64,000 bases of DNA from positions 63,093,393-63,157,392 of the forward strand of contig CM068581.1 of NCBI GenBank assembly GCA_035048485.1, given 5' to 3'. Shown one piece after another: positions 1 to 12,006 of this stretch. The position numbers were made by a program, and so were the translations under genes. Each line of letters starts with the position of its first letter. Within the stretch, counting starts at the first letter, position 1. This DNA comes from Pteria penguin. Lineage: Eukaryota > Mollusca > Bivalvia > Pterioida > Pteriidae. The notes under the pieces are model-generated. The model was given only the letters and a program-made list of their open reading frames with translations, was not told where the DNA came from and did not search any database.

Positions 1-309
1 CCGACCTAATCTGATGAAGTGGTCAAGGAATCTCACAAATACAAAAATTCATGCCTCCTTTTTATACTTAACTGGCATGATAAATTCATATTCGATAATA
101 AACAATGTAAATCGACATATCTCTTTCATTTCATACATATAGATTTATAATGTATCTGCAGTGTTGATTCAGACGAGCATGAATATCTGAATTCAAAAGA
201 CGATATATGTACATTTTGTAAATAAAAGAATGCAATATTTTGTTTATTACATTTTATGCCTAACAGGATAACCTCCGACATATATACATTTGTGATTTTG
301 CATAAATAC

Positions 310-395
310 AAAATTGACCCGGAGTACTGGAGTCGGATGCATGCTTTGCTGTTTACCAAAAGGTCCCGGATTCCAGTCCCATCAGCGGTTCGTCG
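310..395 (+). repeat. tRNA-like SINE head (degraded)
   Basis: A B-box-like stretch (ggtcccggattccagtccc, 361-379) sits downstream of an A-box-like segment. No recognisable SINE tail follows, so this is probably a decayed tRNA-derived SINE head. The 300 bases before it show nothing I can identify. Confidence 0.35.
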
Positions 396-540
396 GTGTC
401 TGGTCTTTCAATAGATGCTGCCATCATTTGACTTCGCTACTATGGCTCTATTTTATATTGATACTAAAAGAAAGTTACATGTACTATGAAGAAGGTTACT
501 CTGTCGTAGCAAATCTGTAAATAAAAACCCCAACAAAATG

Positions 541-845
541 TGTTTGTGAAACACGAATCCCCCCCGGTGGCAACAACAGAAACCAAATACGGCAAAGTTT
601 GAAACGTACGTCAATTGTCACGGTCAAGGTCACGAGATAAATGACCTCGGTGTAATTTAAGAGATTTGAATTACTGGAGTACAAATGCCAAATATGAAGT
701 CTTTATCTCTTACGGTTCAAAAGTTACGACTAAGGTTAAAGTTGGCATCATACGGACACACAGACACACAACTAACAGAGAGACAGACAAGTCAAAAACA
801 ATATGCATATGCCCCGATCTATCGATCCGGGAGCATAAAAATCCC
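541..845 (+). repeat. Dispersed repeat family F, near full copy
   Basis: This copy shares a common order with those at 11597, 13005, 16932 and 25316: a (C)n GGTGGCAAC start, a tcaaggtcac stretch, a block ending in ATGAAGT..TCTCTTACGGTTCAAAAGTTACGAC, a GACAGACA-rich part, and a terminal hairpin GCCCCGat..atCCGGGAGC followed by ATAAAAATC. There is no coding capacity. The 3' hairpin and tetranucleotide-rich interior suggest a short pearl/Helentron-like element. Confidence 0.6.
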
Positions 846-849
846 TTAC

Positions 850-3360
850 AGCTACGATGAGTTCGGTACTTGGGTCCAAACATTTGTTTTGTGCAATACA
901 TCTTGTAGATGTTGTCATGTGAACTAATCTTGGCAAGACAAGAGACGAATAAATCTAAATACAAAATGCATCATACTCGGGCTTATACAGTTCTTTAAGT
1001 TTCATGCTTGGAAATCATGCATCAGATTCGTGCCAAAATATCCGTAAACATGCCTCAAACTCTAGCCTCATCCTAGCACACTAATAGTTACACACTCATC
1101 TTCTTGAAATCTACATAATATGAATAACAACTTCAAAATATGTAAAATTCAAAAGGCCTTCAAAATCAATACACAGTTTCAGCTTTAAGACAATATTTTC
1201 TTGAATATTACATCATTAAACAAACGCCGTTACAGTGTTAGCTTATATTATTAAAGTTCTGTTGGATATTCCATTGAATCTTTCATTTCGGACGATTACC
1301 ACCGAATAGAATCAACATAACATTCAAAGCTGGATTGCCGATACAGAACCTTAGGTCAATATAAAGGATATTACTCGTCCCTTTGGTCAACAACGACCGC
1401 GTGTGAACTACGTCTAGCGAGTTCTGGGACGGTCACATTGAATGTAAAGCAAATACAAATGTATGCTAGTTTGTCGAATTAAGAAAAATAAGTGTCAAAG
1501 TTTGAGGGACACCTCTGACGCATCTTTACAATTTGTAATTTCATTTTATGGGCGATGGAATATGCATGTACATGGGTGGATTGATATCAAGAACAAAAGT
1601 CAATACAAGAGAGGGTGGTGTCCACTTTACATACTATGGCCTTGCAGAATTAAAGGGTAAGGTCATGACTTTGTTAAAAGTAAGCGAAAATCGTCCCAAC
1701 GATTGCGGTACAAAACTTATGAATACAGTCAGATTTATACACACTGAATGATTATAACAATCAAAGTTAATACTAACAGAAATTACTAGCAGACAGACGA
1801 ACTGAGGTCATACATCATACATCCATGATACGACCCCGTCATAATACAGTCTTATCACAAACTGGTCTGTAGCATGGCAATTCGGTTCTTCAGCTACTCA
1901 ATTACAAGCCTTTCTCTTGAAAGTAAAACTAGTATAAACCACCGCGCATAAAACTACATTCGAATCTAGCATCCAGAAGACAATGTGATTTTGGGCAAGA
2001 CCATGCATGTTTGAGACGAACCACAAAACTTCCTAAAACATCCAAGCCCTATGATTCCGGTCCAACATAATCCCGAGTTTCGGTTTCACCGTTTGTTTTA
2101 AAACAGTCAATAAGTTACATTGTGGTAATAGTAATAAGTATACAGGAATTTGCTAGCTTTGTTGTGAAAGATGCGAAGTTTAACTTGTACTACGCGACCA
2201 TTTAGACTTTTAACCACCACATGCTAAATATATTATTGACCGGAAAACAAGACCTGCTAATATTTTTCAAGAAAAGTTGAATTCCATGCGAACAATACGG
2301 TCAAAGCATAGCTTGCGCCACACAAAGATTTCATTTGTATTGACTTTGTGTCAGCAAAGTTTAGTGTTGACTTTACTCTTCGATCTTTTCCCTGAATTGA
2401 AGCAAATTTCCCTCGTTACATGTAAGATGCCATGATTTAACTTTATCTAAACACAGCAACCCCTTGAAATTGATTTGTGAATCCGTAAACGAGTAATAAA
2501 TGAAGTTCCAGGGAAAGTATCCGTAAACACACTCATCGATTCTGCTCGGGGATGAACGTAAAAAAGAAGACAAGTAAAGTTAGCTAATATTGAAACAGAA
2601 AGTTCAAACATGCACTAAAATGGCACTTTTCAATATGAAACAGGAAGAGAAATTCAAGAGTCTGAAACTTTGCTGTAAAATATGGACACTGTAAAACCAT
2701 TTTGGATCACGAAAGCGCCGATACTGATAAACAAAACTCTTGACAATTATAAGGTATTAGTGAGTACATGAAAGGACAAAATGGAAAATTAAACGATCTT
2801 AGAATTTTCGAAAGTGTTTTAATCCAATGAGTACAAAAACTAAAAAACATCGTTCATGAGAACTGAATGGAAACTATTTGTACATACTATTACAGAAATC
2901 GTCTATAAAAACTTCCGATTCCTGTTGTAATATGTTTGATTCCAAACCAATTAAGAATGGGAGGTCTTTCAATTATGAAACGGAAAAAGTAAAACCAATT
3001 TAGTTTTCCGACAGTTGAAGGTAGCATGCCAGACAGCCAGTTCCCGTCTGCTGATCTGGCTGACAGTCAGTCGGTGACCATTAAGCATACGAGTCACCGA
3101 TCGTATTCAGCAACTTGTTTGTTGGTGATTTGTTTTCTAACTGTGGAAGTCTTTACAAAACAGATATTGACCAGCTCTATGACTGACCTGATATGACGGT
3201 AATAATATACCCGGTCAATAAATCCTACATGAAGTTTGCTGTTAACCAATATGGGATATTACTGACTTTGTATAAATAAAGTGGACTAAATAACGTCCAT
3301 AACACTGTAAGAAATATATAACCAATTGTCTATATGTACATTTATCACAAAATGATCGCC
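850..3360. other. No recognisable feature
   Basis: AT-rich DNA. I see no exon-like frame with splice borders, no RNA gene and no clear repeat structure. It could be intergenic DNA or distal intron of the minus-strand tomosyn gene. Confidence 0.4.
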
Positions 3361-3364
3361 ATAT

Positions 3365-3440
3365 ATGTGGTATAGCAGTTAAGTGCTCGCCTTGATATGC
3401 AGGCCGTCCACGTTCTAGTAACGGATTGTGTCGCTAAAGT
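3365..3440 (+). repeat. tRNA-like SINE head
   Basis: A tRNA-like A-box segment (gcagttaagtgctcgcc) is followed by a B-box-like gtccacgttctag. Folding into a functional tRNA is not supported. It is probably a SINE relic. Confidence 0.35.
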
Positions 3441-3599
3441 TCAAAGAACAGAAACAACCTACTTCCATGTCTAAATACTAATTACTATGGAAAAAATTAC
3501 TGATAATGGCATTAATCTCCTACGAACCAAATACGACTGAGGCATTTGACACATGTTAAAAACGCCAGTTAAATAATAACACAAGTTTAATTCCAATAT

Positions 3600-3835
3600 G
3601 TCTCTGTTATCGGTATATTATATGTAGGTCTGTGTATTAAATGGTATATAATATGTCTGTTATAGGTATACAATATGTCTCAGTCGTATTGATATACAAT
3701 ATATTTGTTATAGGCATACAAAATGTTTGTCTCATTGTTATACAATATGTTTAATATAGGTATACAATATGTCTGTCTTAATGATATGCAATATGTTTGC
3801 TATAGGTGTAAAATATGTCTGTCTTATATGTCAAA
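3600..3835. repeat. Degenerate minisatellite, ggtatacaatatgtctgt type
   Basis: About ten diverged copies of a 20-30 bp unit built on ggtatacaatatgt. It is the same motif family as the larger array at 5108-5600, 1.3 kb away, so the two are probably products of one amplification. Confidence 0.75.
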
Positions 3836-4571
3836 ATATAGATTGTCATCCTATAAATTAGCCACTGAACAAGGACTGTATATTACAATAATTTAATTTT
3901 ACATGTGACACGCATTCTAATTGGTTTAAAAAGTTGTGGTATATTTCATCTACGAAATTTTTCTGACGACGTAATTTCCCGCGTTTTCTAACTGTGACGT
4001 CAATACTCACACCACCGCGACAGAAATTTAGAGATGTTGAGAAACTGCGCATACACAACGTACCAATATACCGATCCACTTTCGTCCAATGTTAAGCATT
4101 TAAGCGCGAAATACGACTATGATAAAGTCAAGCAAGGTTGGACAAGTCGGATATTTGACTATGACGTCATAAGTATACAATCAAAAGTCCGCCAAACATC
4201 GCTTTCTATGCTGAAAAGTGAATCGGTGTATTTCTGAGAATATAAAACATGTTTGAAAGGAATTAAATGATAAGGAATAAATCTCATTTGTTTTTCATTG
4301 GATGGTGGTATACCACAAAAAATAGGACGCAAAACATATGCACCATGCACTACGCGCAATGATACAGTTTTCCATCTTTTTTTTTTTGTGTGGTATATCT
4401 CCATCCAACGAAAAACAAATTAGATTCATTCTCTAAATAAATTGAAAAGATCGCATGCGTAGACTATGTACTTTCAACCAAATAGAGAATGAATACCGCT
4501 TTATACTTGTATAACCATTTTACACCTACTTTCGTCGTCTATACATTAAGAATATTACTCACTACACTACC

Positions 4572-4746
4572 CATGCGCGGATACAGAGGGGGGTTAGGGG
4601 GGTCTGGCCCCCCCCTGGAATCCGAAAATTTTACCAAAAAAGGTAATATTTGGGCATTTTTGGGGTTGGACCCCCCTCGTCTAAGAGAAAAAATTTACCT
4701 TTTTTGGTTGGACCCCCTCTGACAAAAATTTCTGGATCCGCGCATG
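4572..4746. mobile_element. hAT-like MITE, 5 bp target duplication
   Basis: The ends are inverted repeats: CATGCGCGGATACAGA at the left and TCTGGATCCGCGCATG at the right. CTACC is duplicated on both sides (4567-4571 and 4747-4751). The interior is G/C-rich and noncoding, with inverted runs such as ggaccccc. The GCGGATCCAGA-type terminus is common in hAT MITEs, although classical hAT duplications are 8 bp. Confidence 0.75.
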
Positions 4747-5107
4747 CTACCGATGTTCAGACTTGCGCAAATTTCGTCGATACGAAATAGGAAACGGTCG
4801 TGTAGTTTCGGAAGGTATTATCTACAGGAGGATTGTTTTCTAATGGAGGGTTTAAATTAATTACCTAAATTTCCATTGTCTGTTGCAATCATTAGTCATA
4901 ATTGTATATAATTTTCTTGGTTTTACTTTACATTACATGACTGTGTTTCCTATATAGATCTATTAATATACAGTCAATACATGTATGCAATTATGCTGTT
5001 TGAGCGGTACATGTACGAGTCATTCCTCCGTTGTAGCCTGATCTTGACTTTATGTTCACTGAACATAATCCCATGTTCACTGAACATAATCCTGCTAGTT
5101 TTTTGCT

Positions 5108-5600
5108 AATAAACTATAATATACCATACAATATGTTTGTTATTCGTATACAATATTTTTGTATTATTAGTATACAAAATGACTGTTATTGGTATACAAC
5201 ATGTTTGTGTTATTGATATACAAATATACAACATGTTTGTGTTATTGGTATACAATAAGTCTGTTACTGGTATACAACGTATCTGTGTTATAGGTATACA
5301 ACATGTCTGTTATTGGTATATAACATGCATGTGTTATAGATATACAAAATATCAGTTATTGGTATACAACATGTCTGTGTTATAGGTATACAACATGTCT
5401 GTGTTATAGGTATACAACATGTCTGTTATTGGTATATAACATGTCTGTTATAGGTATACAACATGTCTGTGTTATTGGTATACAACATGTCTGTGTTATA
5501 GATATACAAAATATCTGTTATTGATATACAATATGTCAGTGTTATGAGTATACAACATGTCTGTGTTATTGGTTTACAACATGTCTGTTAAAGGTTCACT
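5108..5600. repeat. Minisatellite, 20-26 bp unit ggtatacaacatgtctgtgttatt
   Basis: More than fifteen imperfect copies alternate between a shorter unit (gttattggtatacaacatgtct) and a longer one with an extra tgtgtt. It produces an artefactual repetitive open frame. There are no spacers of uniform size, so it is not a CRISPR array. Confidence 0.9.
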
Positions 5601-5849
5601 GAGATTTTTTTTATGAATGCAACCGAACCATCCTTAGCATTGAGGAAGCTTTTATATGCTAACGCCTACTGAGTCACCTTGCTTTTACTGTGTCATATTA
5701 AAGACGGGGCACCAACGAATTACGAGGCGCCAGTTAGGTTCGAATGCCCCTTCTCCAAAACAAAAACACGCTAACCACGCCGTCTTGATATACAATACCA
5801 GACGGACAAAATACAATGCAAACTGGTCTAAAACATTAAACATATTTAC

Positions 5850-6291
5850 TGTCCGCGCCACTCACCTTGTAAACCGAAAAATCTGGATTTTCACTTATTT
5901 ATCTTTAAAATAGTTTTACAAAATTAATATCAATCGACAGATCTTGTTTAGTCGTAACTTTTGGTGTATGTTATATATTTCTACAAAGAAGCATTCGTAT
6001 TTTATTCGTATTTCATTTTAGATAGGGCGTTTTCTATGTTAATTTTGACGTGACGTCGCCGATGTTTAACATTGAGTCTATGGGAAACTTGGCAACGTCA
6101 CGTCAAAATTTAGCATGGAAATCGCCCTATCTAAAATTGATTTTTTCTATAAAATATGAACGCTTCTCCATACAAACATATAGCATACACCAAAAGTTAC
6201 GACTAAACAAGATCTATCGAATGGTTTTGCCTTTTTGAAATTATTCTGGAGATGAATATTTTCCAGTTTCCAGAGTGAGTGGCGCGGACAG
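5850..6291. mobile_element. Fold-back MITE, almost fully palindromic
   Basis: Outer inverted repeats CTGTCCGCGCCACTCAC (5850-5866, 6275-6291) enclose further paired blocks: the arm holding CTTGTTTAGTCGTAACTTTTGG pairs with 6190-6215, and GATAGGGCG..GACGTGACGT (6021-6057) pairs with the complement ending in CGCCCTATC near 6131. The whole 442 bp can fold into one long hairpin with a short loop at about 6060-6090. It is noncoding. Confidence 0.85.
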
Positions 6292-6299
6292 AATGTTTT

Positions 6300-7850
6300 T
6301 TTTTTTCATTAAACTTTGCATGACGTTCCTAATTTACGTCTTTTTACAACTTGTTAAAAGATTCAATGCCTTACATGTATCCTATGCATTCTCCGGGTGT
6401 ATTATTGAAGAAAATTAATTGAAAATACCAAATGACTACATGCTGTTGGTTTATCATTCAGCAAATCACAATGACTGCAAAAAATGCAACAATATGACAC
6501 CCTGGTTGGGGAATTCCTGCAACAGCATTGAATCAGCTACTCTACACACGCTGGTAGGACACCTTCTGTTGTAATGCTTTCTATCTGAACGGTCATAAAG
6601 TTCCAATGGTGAATATCATTATACAAAATTGACTGCAATAATTGCAGTGTTGGCAAAACTACTATAGCACGCAGATACTTTTTCTTGTTGGATGAATCAT
6701 GTTAAGAGTACAAGTCAATACTGCTTAGGTTGACAGTCATGATGCAAATCTGTATTGGGTAGAGACCCTTCACTGGGTCAATTGTGTCCCTTGCAAAGCT
6801 CTCGCATGTAATAACTACAAAATAAAACTATTATCACCAAAATATTTTTCATTGTTCATTGACCACCCATCAACCCCTTATCAATTGATAAATTGACAAT
6901 AGTACCATTTTCCTCTAACAATTTTATGGATGAAAATTGCCCAAGATAGACGGGACATGAGGTATGAATTATGAATATTTCAACACATAGGATACCTGCC
7001 ATAATGTCCCACATTAACAAGTTAAATTAATATTTAATAAAATCGCTTAAAATACATTTCACAATCTACTGGGTACAAACTAACGATGAATAATGAATTA
7101 CAATGCTCTCTCTCTCTCTCTCCACAATATGGGAACCCAACCCCTTTCACCCTCCCTGTTCCATGGTTTTTGCACTTGTCCTTGGTCTACTACAAATAGT
7201 CTACCCACTATCTCCTGGATTACACGGACGTTCTGGTCTATAAATCTAGAAAAGATCAGCGCGGCAGATTAGAAACATTACCCGAGGCGCAATAATGCGA
7301 TCAATAGCTAACGTCTGTGTCGAGCAACATCTTCTAAACTATATGAATCTATTGTGTGCTACACAGAGATAAAAAGACGAATCGTGCCGTGTTTGTAGCC
7401 CACATCACAGCCTCTCTGCAGCCCTAACCTTATATGGGGATAAAACCCTATCCCTCGGTAAAGGTCAACAGCGATATAAGTCAATTTACTTCAGCTTGAA
7501 ATCTATTTTCATTTACAAAAGATTGAACTGCCTGCTCAATAAAGCAACAAAATCGATGCTTCAACACTGCAATAAAGCTTGTGTCTCCCAAACACGTACG
7601 CACAGTTCAAACTGTGAAAGTCCTTAATGTCTTACTTGAAATTCTAACTACGATCTCTAAAGTTATCAACGAGTGGGAAACTGATACCGCTGTGTCTTTA
7701 ATGTATTTATGATATTGACCAAAAAATTCAGTCGCTTAACTATATAGATGAAGATATTTGAATCTGAAAAATAGAGAACCTATAAATAAATCATCAGATT
7801 TAACAAAACTTCGAAATACGCACAACTCATGTTAACGACAGAATGACACC
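6300..7850. other. No recognisable feature
   Basis: Non-repetitive AT-rich DNA apart from a short (CT)n run near 7108-7123. No exon, RNA or mobile element was identified. Confidence 0.4.
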
Positions 7851-7854
7851 CTTC

Positions 7855-8150
7855 AAACCACTGAGTCAAGTGTTCCGTACAGGATATAAAGGTTCAGGAT
7901 TCAAATCCTGTCGGAGTGCCGTAGGTACAAAAATGTACAATGTCCTTCCAGTGACTTAATAAAGAAAACCATGTCAGTGTCACAGAAGACGTTAGGATAC
8001 AAATTATAAAAGAATCGACACTGTTTCCAGAGGGTCCGTTTCACTGGTAAAATCTATTAAAGCACCAGACAGGTGTCGCCACAATAAAGGTGGAATAACT
8101 CTGATGTGGTGTTATACAATGACCAGTCAATGAGTGAATACCGCAAAACT
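7855..8150 (+). repeat. tRNA-derived SINE, family A
   Basis: It has a B-box-like ggttcaggattcaaatcc (7889-7906) and a 3' domain caggtgtcgccacaataaag..ggaataactctgatgtggtgt (8069-8115). That 3' domain recurs at 24262 and 30370. Poly-A is absent, and the tail is gttatacaatgacc. Confidence 0.7.
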
Positions 8151-8289
8151 GCTTCAAATAAGACAAAATTTAATGAAAGGGTTCGAGAAAGGTGTTACAT
8201 TTTTCACGTATCTTTCTTTGTCCGGCTAACGCTGCGGTCATTTACTAATAATGTAGTGCACTTTGTCTAAAATACAAGGATCGAATTTG

Positions 8290-8420
8290 TTATCCTACCA
8301 CGACTGTGTAGCTGTGCTACATTTTTTTTTTGTCTCGTGTGATAAAATAGTATATCAACTTTATCACAGGCGTGGCTAACCAAGAAGGAGACGCCTACTC
8401 TTCCATATATTGCGTAAGTC
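8290..8420 (+). repeat. Dispersed repeat family G
   Basis: The segment with gtgtagctgtgctac and aggcgtggctaaccaagaaggagacgc is matched, on the opposite strand, at 58930-59150 beside the gene at the end of the window. Its nature (DNA element or SINE part) is unknown. Confidence 0.55.
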
Positions 8421-8469
8421 CCCGTCTCAACTTTCTTTCCAGAGATCCATGAATGAACACCTTGTTATT

Positions 8470-8506
8470 ACTATATTATTGTTGTTGTTGTTATTGTTGT
8501 TGTTAT
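8470..8506. repeat. (GTT)n microsatellite
   Basis: Trinucleotide run of gtt/att. Confidence 0.85.
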
Positions 8507-8861
8507 ATCATATACAACAAAAACATGTTAAAGACTTGGATCAATTTTACCTTACCGTCTAGGTACAATACCTATAGGTAGCATTTCATTAGTTCGTTGG
8601 ACGTTCAAGTTTCAACACGGAAGTAGATACTATCAGATAGATTGCATGTAGCTGTGTCCTATGAAGTATTCGATTTCTTGCATACAGCTTTGTCAGAAGT
8701 CTTCTGTTTTCTCTTTGAAATACTCGTTATGTCTAGTCTTATTTGTATGATTTCATAGGAGAGTTGGAAAAGGTGGGGGTTAATTTGATGTATTTGCAGA
8801 GATTTATCATTTAGGGCTTTTGTTGCAATGTATGTCATCCTGGTATGATTCTCGGATTGCA

Positions 8862-8925
8862 CCACTGCGTTAATGGGTTGGTTATCTCCTCCTTCCATGT
8901 CGCTATTATATCACTGTTAAACTGT
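8862..8925 (+). repeat. SINE family D, 3' fragment
   Basis: ggttggttatctcctccttccatgtcg..gttgaaag matches the 3' half of the complete copy at 52437-52612. The tRNA head is lost. Confidence 0.5.
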
Positions 8926-9084
8926 TGAAAGTAAGGTAAAATAACACATGAATCTACGTCTTTACTACAAGTATCACCACCAAACATAGCACATATCTAC
9001 GATATTTCAGACGGAAGTGATCTTTTTCGCTATTATTCGAATCGATTGACTAATTGATTCTTTTATGTACCTTCACGATTATTT

Positions 9085-9290
9085 TATGTATATGGCGCCT
9101 GATGCATAGCATAAATATTTATACCTTTGCAACGGGCCCATCCGAAGTAGTTGGTGAGGGGAGGGGGTTCTTTTACGTGCCAGGTCTACCATGTTACGGG
9201 AGCTCGGTTTTGGCTGTCTCATAAAAAAGACAGGATATCGGCAGTAGTCGAACTCGGAATCCTTTGGTCACGAACTAAGCAACACCGGTT
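9085..9290 (-). repeat. tRNA-derived SINE, family B
   Basis: On the minus strand it has a B-box (complement of agtcgaactcggaatcc) and then the family domain with ggatcttttacgtgcca, tgcaacgggccca and gcctgatgcat. The same order occurs at 31783, 53008, 58442 and 62437. Confidence 0.75.
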
Positions 9291-9299
9291 TCTTCGCAA

Positions 9300-10925
9300 A
9301 CGACAAAAAAAAAAATTTTCCCAAAGGGAAAAAAAAAACCGGAAATATTGTCGACCCCCCGTATGATGGGAAAAATACAAAAAGCGAGGTTAGAGACCGC
9401 ACATCATACATTATTATACTGCAGGAAGCAAATCGATAAATCTCGTGATGGAAGTTCTGCCAACACGTCTCTTGCCTTCCTTACCCAATTACGTGGTCAA
9501 TCAAATATTTCATATTCCTATCATTCACCAGAGAAACAGATCATAGATTAGTTAGCGATGCCCGGCTCCTCTGGCGAACATGGGCCGCGCGTGACCCTGC
9601 TTTCAAAGCGCCGCGTCAAAAAGAGGCGCTGTTCATTCTTATGCTACCTCACAAACAAATACGAAAGGAGACATCTTATATAATAGACAGTCCTATCTTC
9701 GTTCTTTTCTGTCTGAGTAAATATTCATCATTGGGCAAAGTAAACGCTAAATTCAATATCCAATATCGTATGAGTGAGCCCCATGATGAAATTACCACTT
9801 GGTATTTGATGTAGGCGGAACAGTAGATGGCCCGAATGTCATCTCCAACTTTGATTTTCATCTTGGTGAGTGGATTAGGCTTTTGAAGTAGTGAACAAAA
9901 ACTAATTATAACTCTCGTCATTGATGTTGCCATTTTTCAAATAACTTGTGACAAAAAGGAATCCCCTATAAAACCAAAGTTTACCTTTTAATGCCCGATT
10001 CACACGCTGCGACAAATTTCACACTTTACATGTAGTCATAATTTTCTTTTAAAGGTATTAACCATCATCACATCCTTTCATTATAATAGTTTTACTATGT
10101 AGACATGAACCATAATTTACCTTTATAGCTCTCACCAAACATTAAATTCAGGTGAAAATACTCAATTTCGTTCGATTTTCGTCCAATTTACGTTTCCAGT
10201 CTGATCGTTTCGATGAATTAGCGATATAATTTGAAGATAACTCATCTCGATACAATTAAGTATGATTTCAGCTATTACTCAAAACAACATTTATGTATGC
10301 AGTTGTTTTTTTTTATTCGCGTCCACACTTACATCTACTATCCCCCTCCTCCAAGCAATATCTAAAAAGTTAACAACAGCAAAACGTAAAATTAATAAAA
10401 CTTTTAAAACAACACAATTAATAAGAGGGGACATAATATCACTTGGATTTACTTTCATAGTACGAAGAATTTCACACTCAACGTCCAGCAAATGACGTCT
10501 TACTGCGGTTACTTAACAAGCTCGAATTACTGTGACCTTTAACACTGTTTTATGAGGAAATAAACAGAATAAGAAATTGTCTACATTAAAAGATTACATT
10601 TATTGTTGAAATACTACACTCGTAACTATACCAGTATTATCTTACTATTCATCAAAAATATTGCGTTCTGGTTATATCAGATTATTTCATTCTCTATAGG
10701 ACTTTTAATAATTTTATGGTTTTTAAATCTCCAATAAAAATCGTTACTCCCTAGTCATTATTCGTTTCGTTACATCGACCCCTTGTTACGTGTATCGTGT
10801 TTACGTCATGCAATGTTAATGGTCCCGGATTTTCCAGACACTGTTATTCATTATTACAGTTTGCAGCGTCATAATTCTACTTTTAAGTAATTGACGGTCG
10901 AAGGTCAATTCTTGTACTCTCCATC
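9300..10925. other. No recognisable feature
   Basis: AT-rich sequence. The short open frames here have no splice context or family resemblance. Confidence 0.4.
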
Positions 10926-10929
10926 AAAA

Positions 10930-11480
10930 GCCGTATGCCGTTCATTTGCGGTAAACGGTCATGTCATCTGTCTCCATGTTACAGATTGCGGTATGGTTCC
11001 TCTGTCAAGACTGCGCCACGATTCTCTTGCCGGGGACTTGGTCTAAGTGTCCATGTCAAAGACTACGACATGGTTCCTATTTCAAGGACTTGGTTTCAGT
11101 TGTCAGGCCAAGGACTGAGTCATGGTAATGGCTGCTATGTCAACTACTTAACTATGATGATTCGCACGTCAAAACCTTGTTAAGATGGTTCCATGTTAAG
11201 GATGTTATCATGGCTTTTATATCAAGGATTTAATCACAGAGTCGGTATCAAAAGCTTGGTCAGAGTTCTTATGTCAATAACGGGGTCGTGATTTTCATGT
11301 CAAGAACTAAGATCTAGCAAGAACTCAATTACAGTTTCAATGTCAAGAACCAATTCTTGACTTTATGTCAAGGAATGGTTCGTGGTTTAATGTCAAACAC
11401 TTGGCTATGGTTCCCATTTCAAGGCTGGACCAGGGTTCCCATTGATTTCAAGACCAGGATCATGATTTAAATGTAAATGA
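10930..11480. repeat. Highly degenerate tandem array, about 34 bp unit
   Basis: About fifteen diverged units of the form atggttcc.atgtcaaggacttggtc. Copy-to-copy divergence is high, so the array is old. No coding function is supported. Confidence 0.7.
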
Positions 11481-11596
11481 TTCGGTCAAATTTCCATTCA
11501 ATGACATTTGGTGGTAATCACTTGCACGGTTAGATTCACGGATATTATTCGATTTCAAATGAATTTTTTAATTCCAACTGAACAGGATGCGTTTGC

Positions 11597-11800
11597 AAAA
11601 CACTACGTCCCGGGTGGCAACATGAATTTAGCATAAAAATCATGGTCAAGGTCACAAGATCACTAACCTTGTTGTAATTAGAAAGGGCATTATTAGTGGA
11701 GTACATTTGTGTGTATGCAAAATATAAATTTCATATCTCTCACGGTTTAAAAATGATGCAGTGAAAATGAAATATCGTCGGACGGACGGCCAAGTCCGTT
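11597..11800 (+). repeat. Dispersed repeat family F, 3'-truncated
   Basis: It contains the common cccgggtggcaacatgaatttagcat start, the tggtcaaggtcac motif and the tctctcacggttt block. The terminal hairpin is missing. Confidence 0.6.
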
Positions 11801-12006
11801 ATATTGACGCCGGTTTGTTATATAATCTAAATTTTCTGCACCTATTGTCCGGTGATTTCCAGAAGCGATTTCGGTTTCAAACATATTTCTAATGTCATCA
11901 TGATGTACATTTTGCTTTCAGTTTTGTAAAAAATTGCTTCCGTCTGGTGAATTGTCCTAGTTTACCAGACCGAATGTCCTGTAAATATTTTAACAATTTC
12001 ATATTA

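Noticed and set aside
5108..5600. Regular direct repeats that could be taken for a CRISPR array
   Set aside because: Units follow each other without unique spacers, the sequence is eukaryotic, and no cas-like genes exist. It is a minisatellite.
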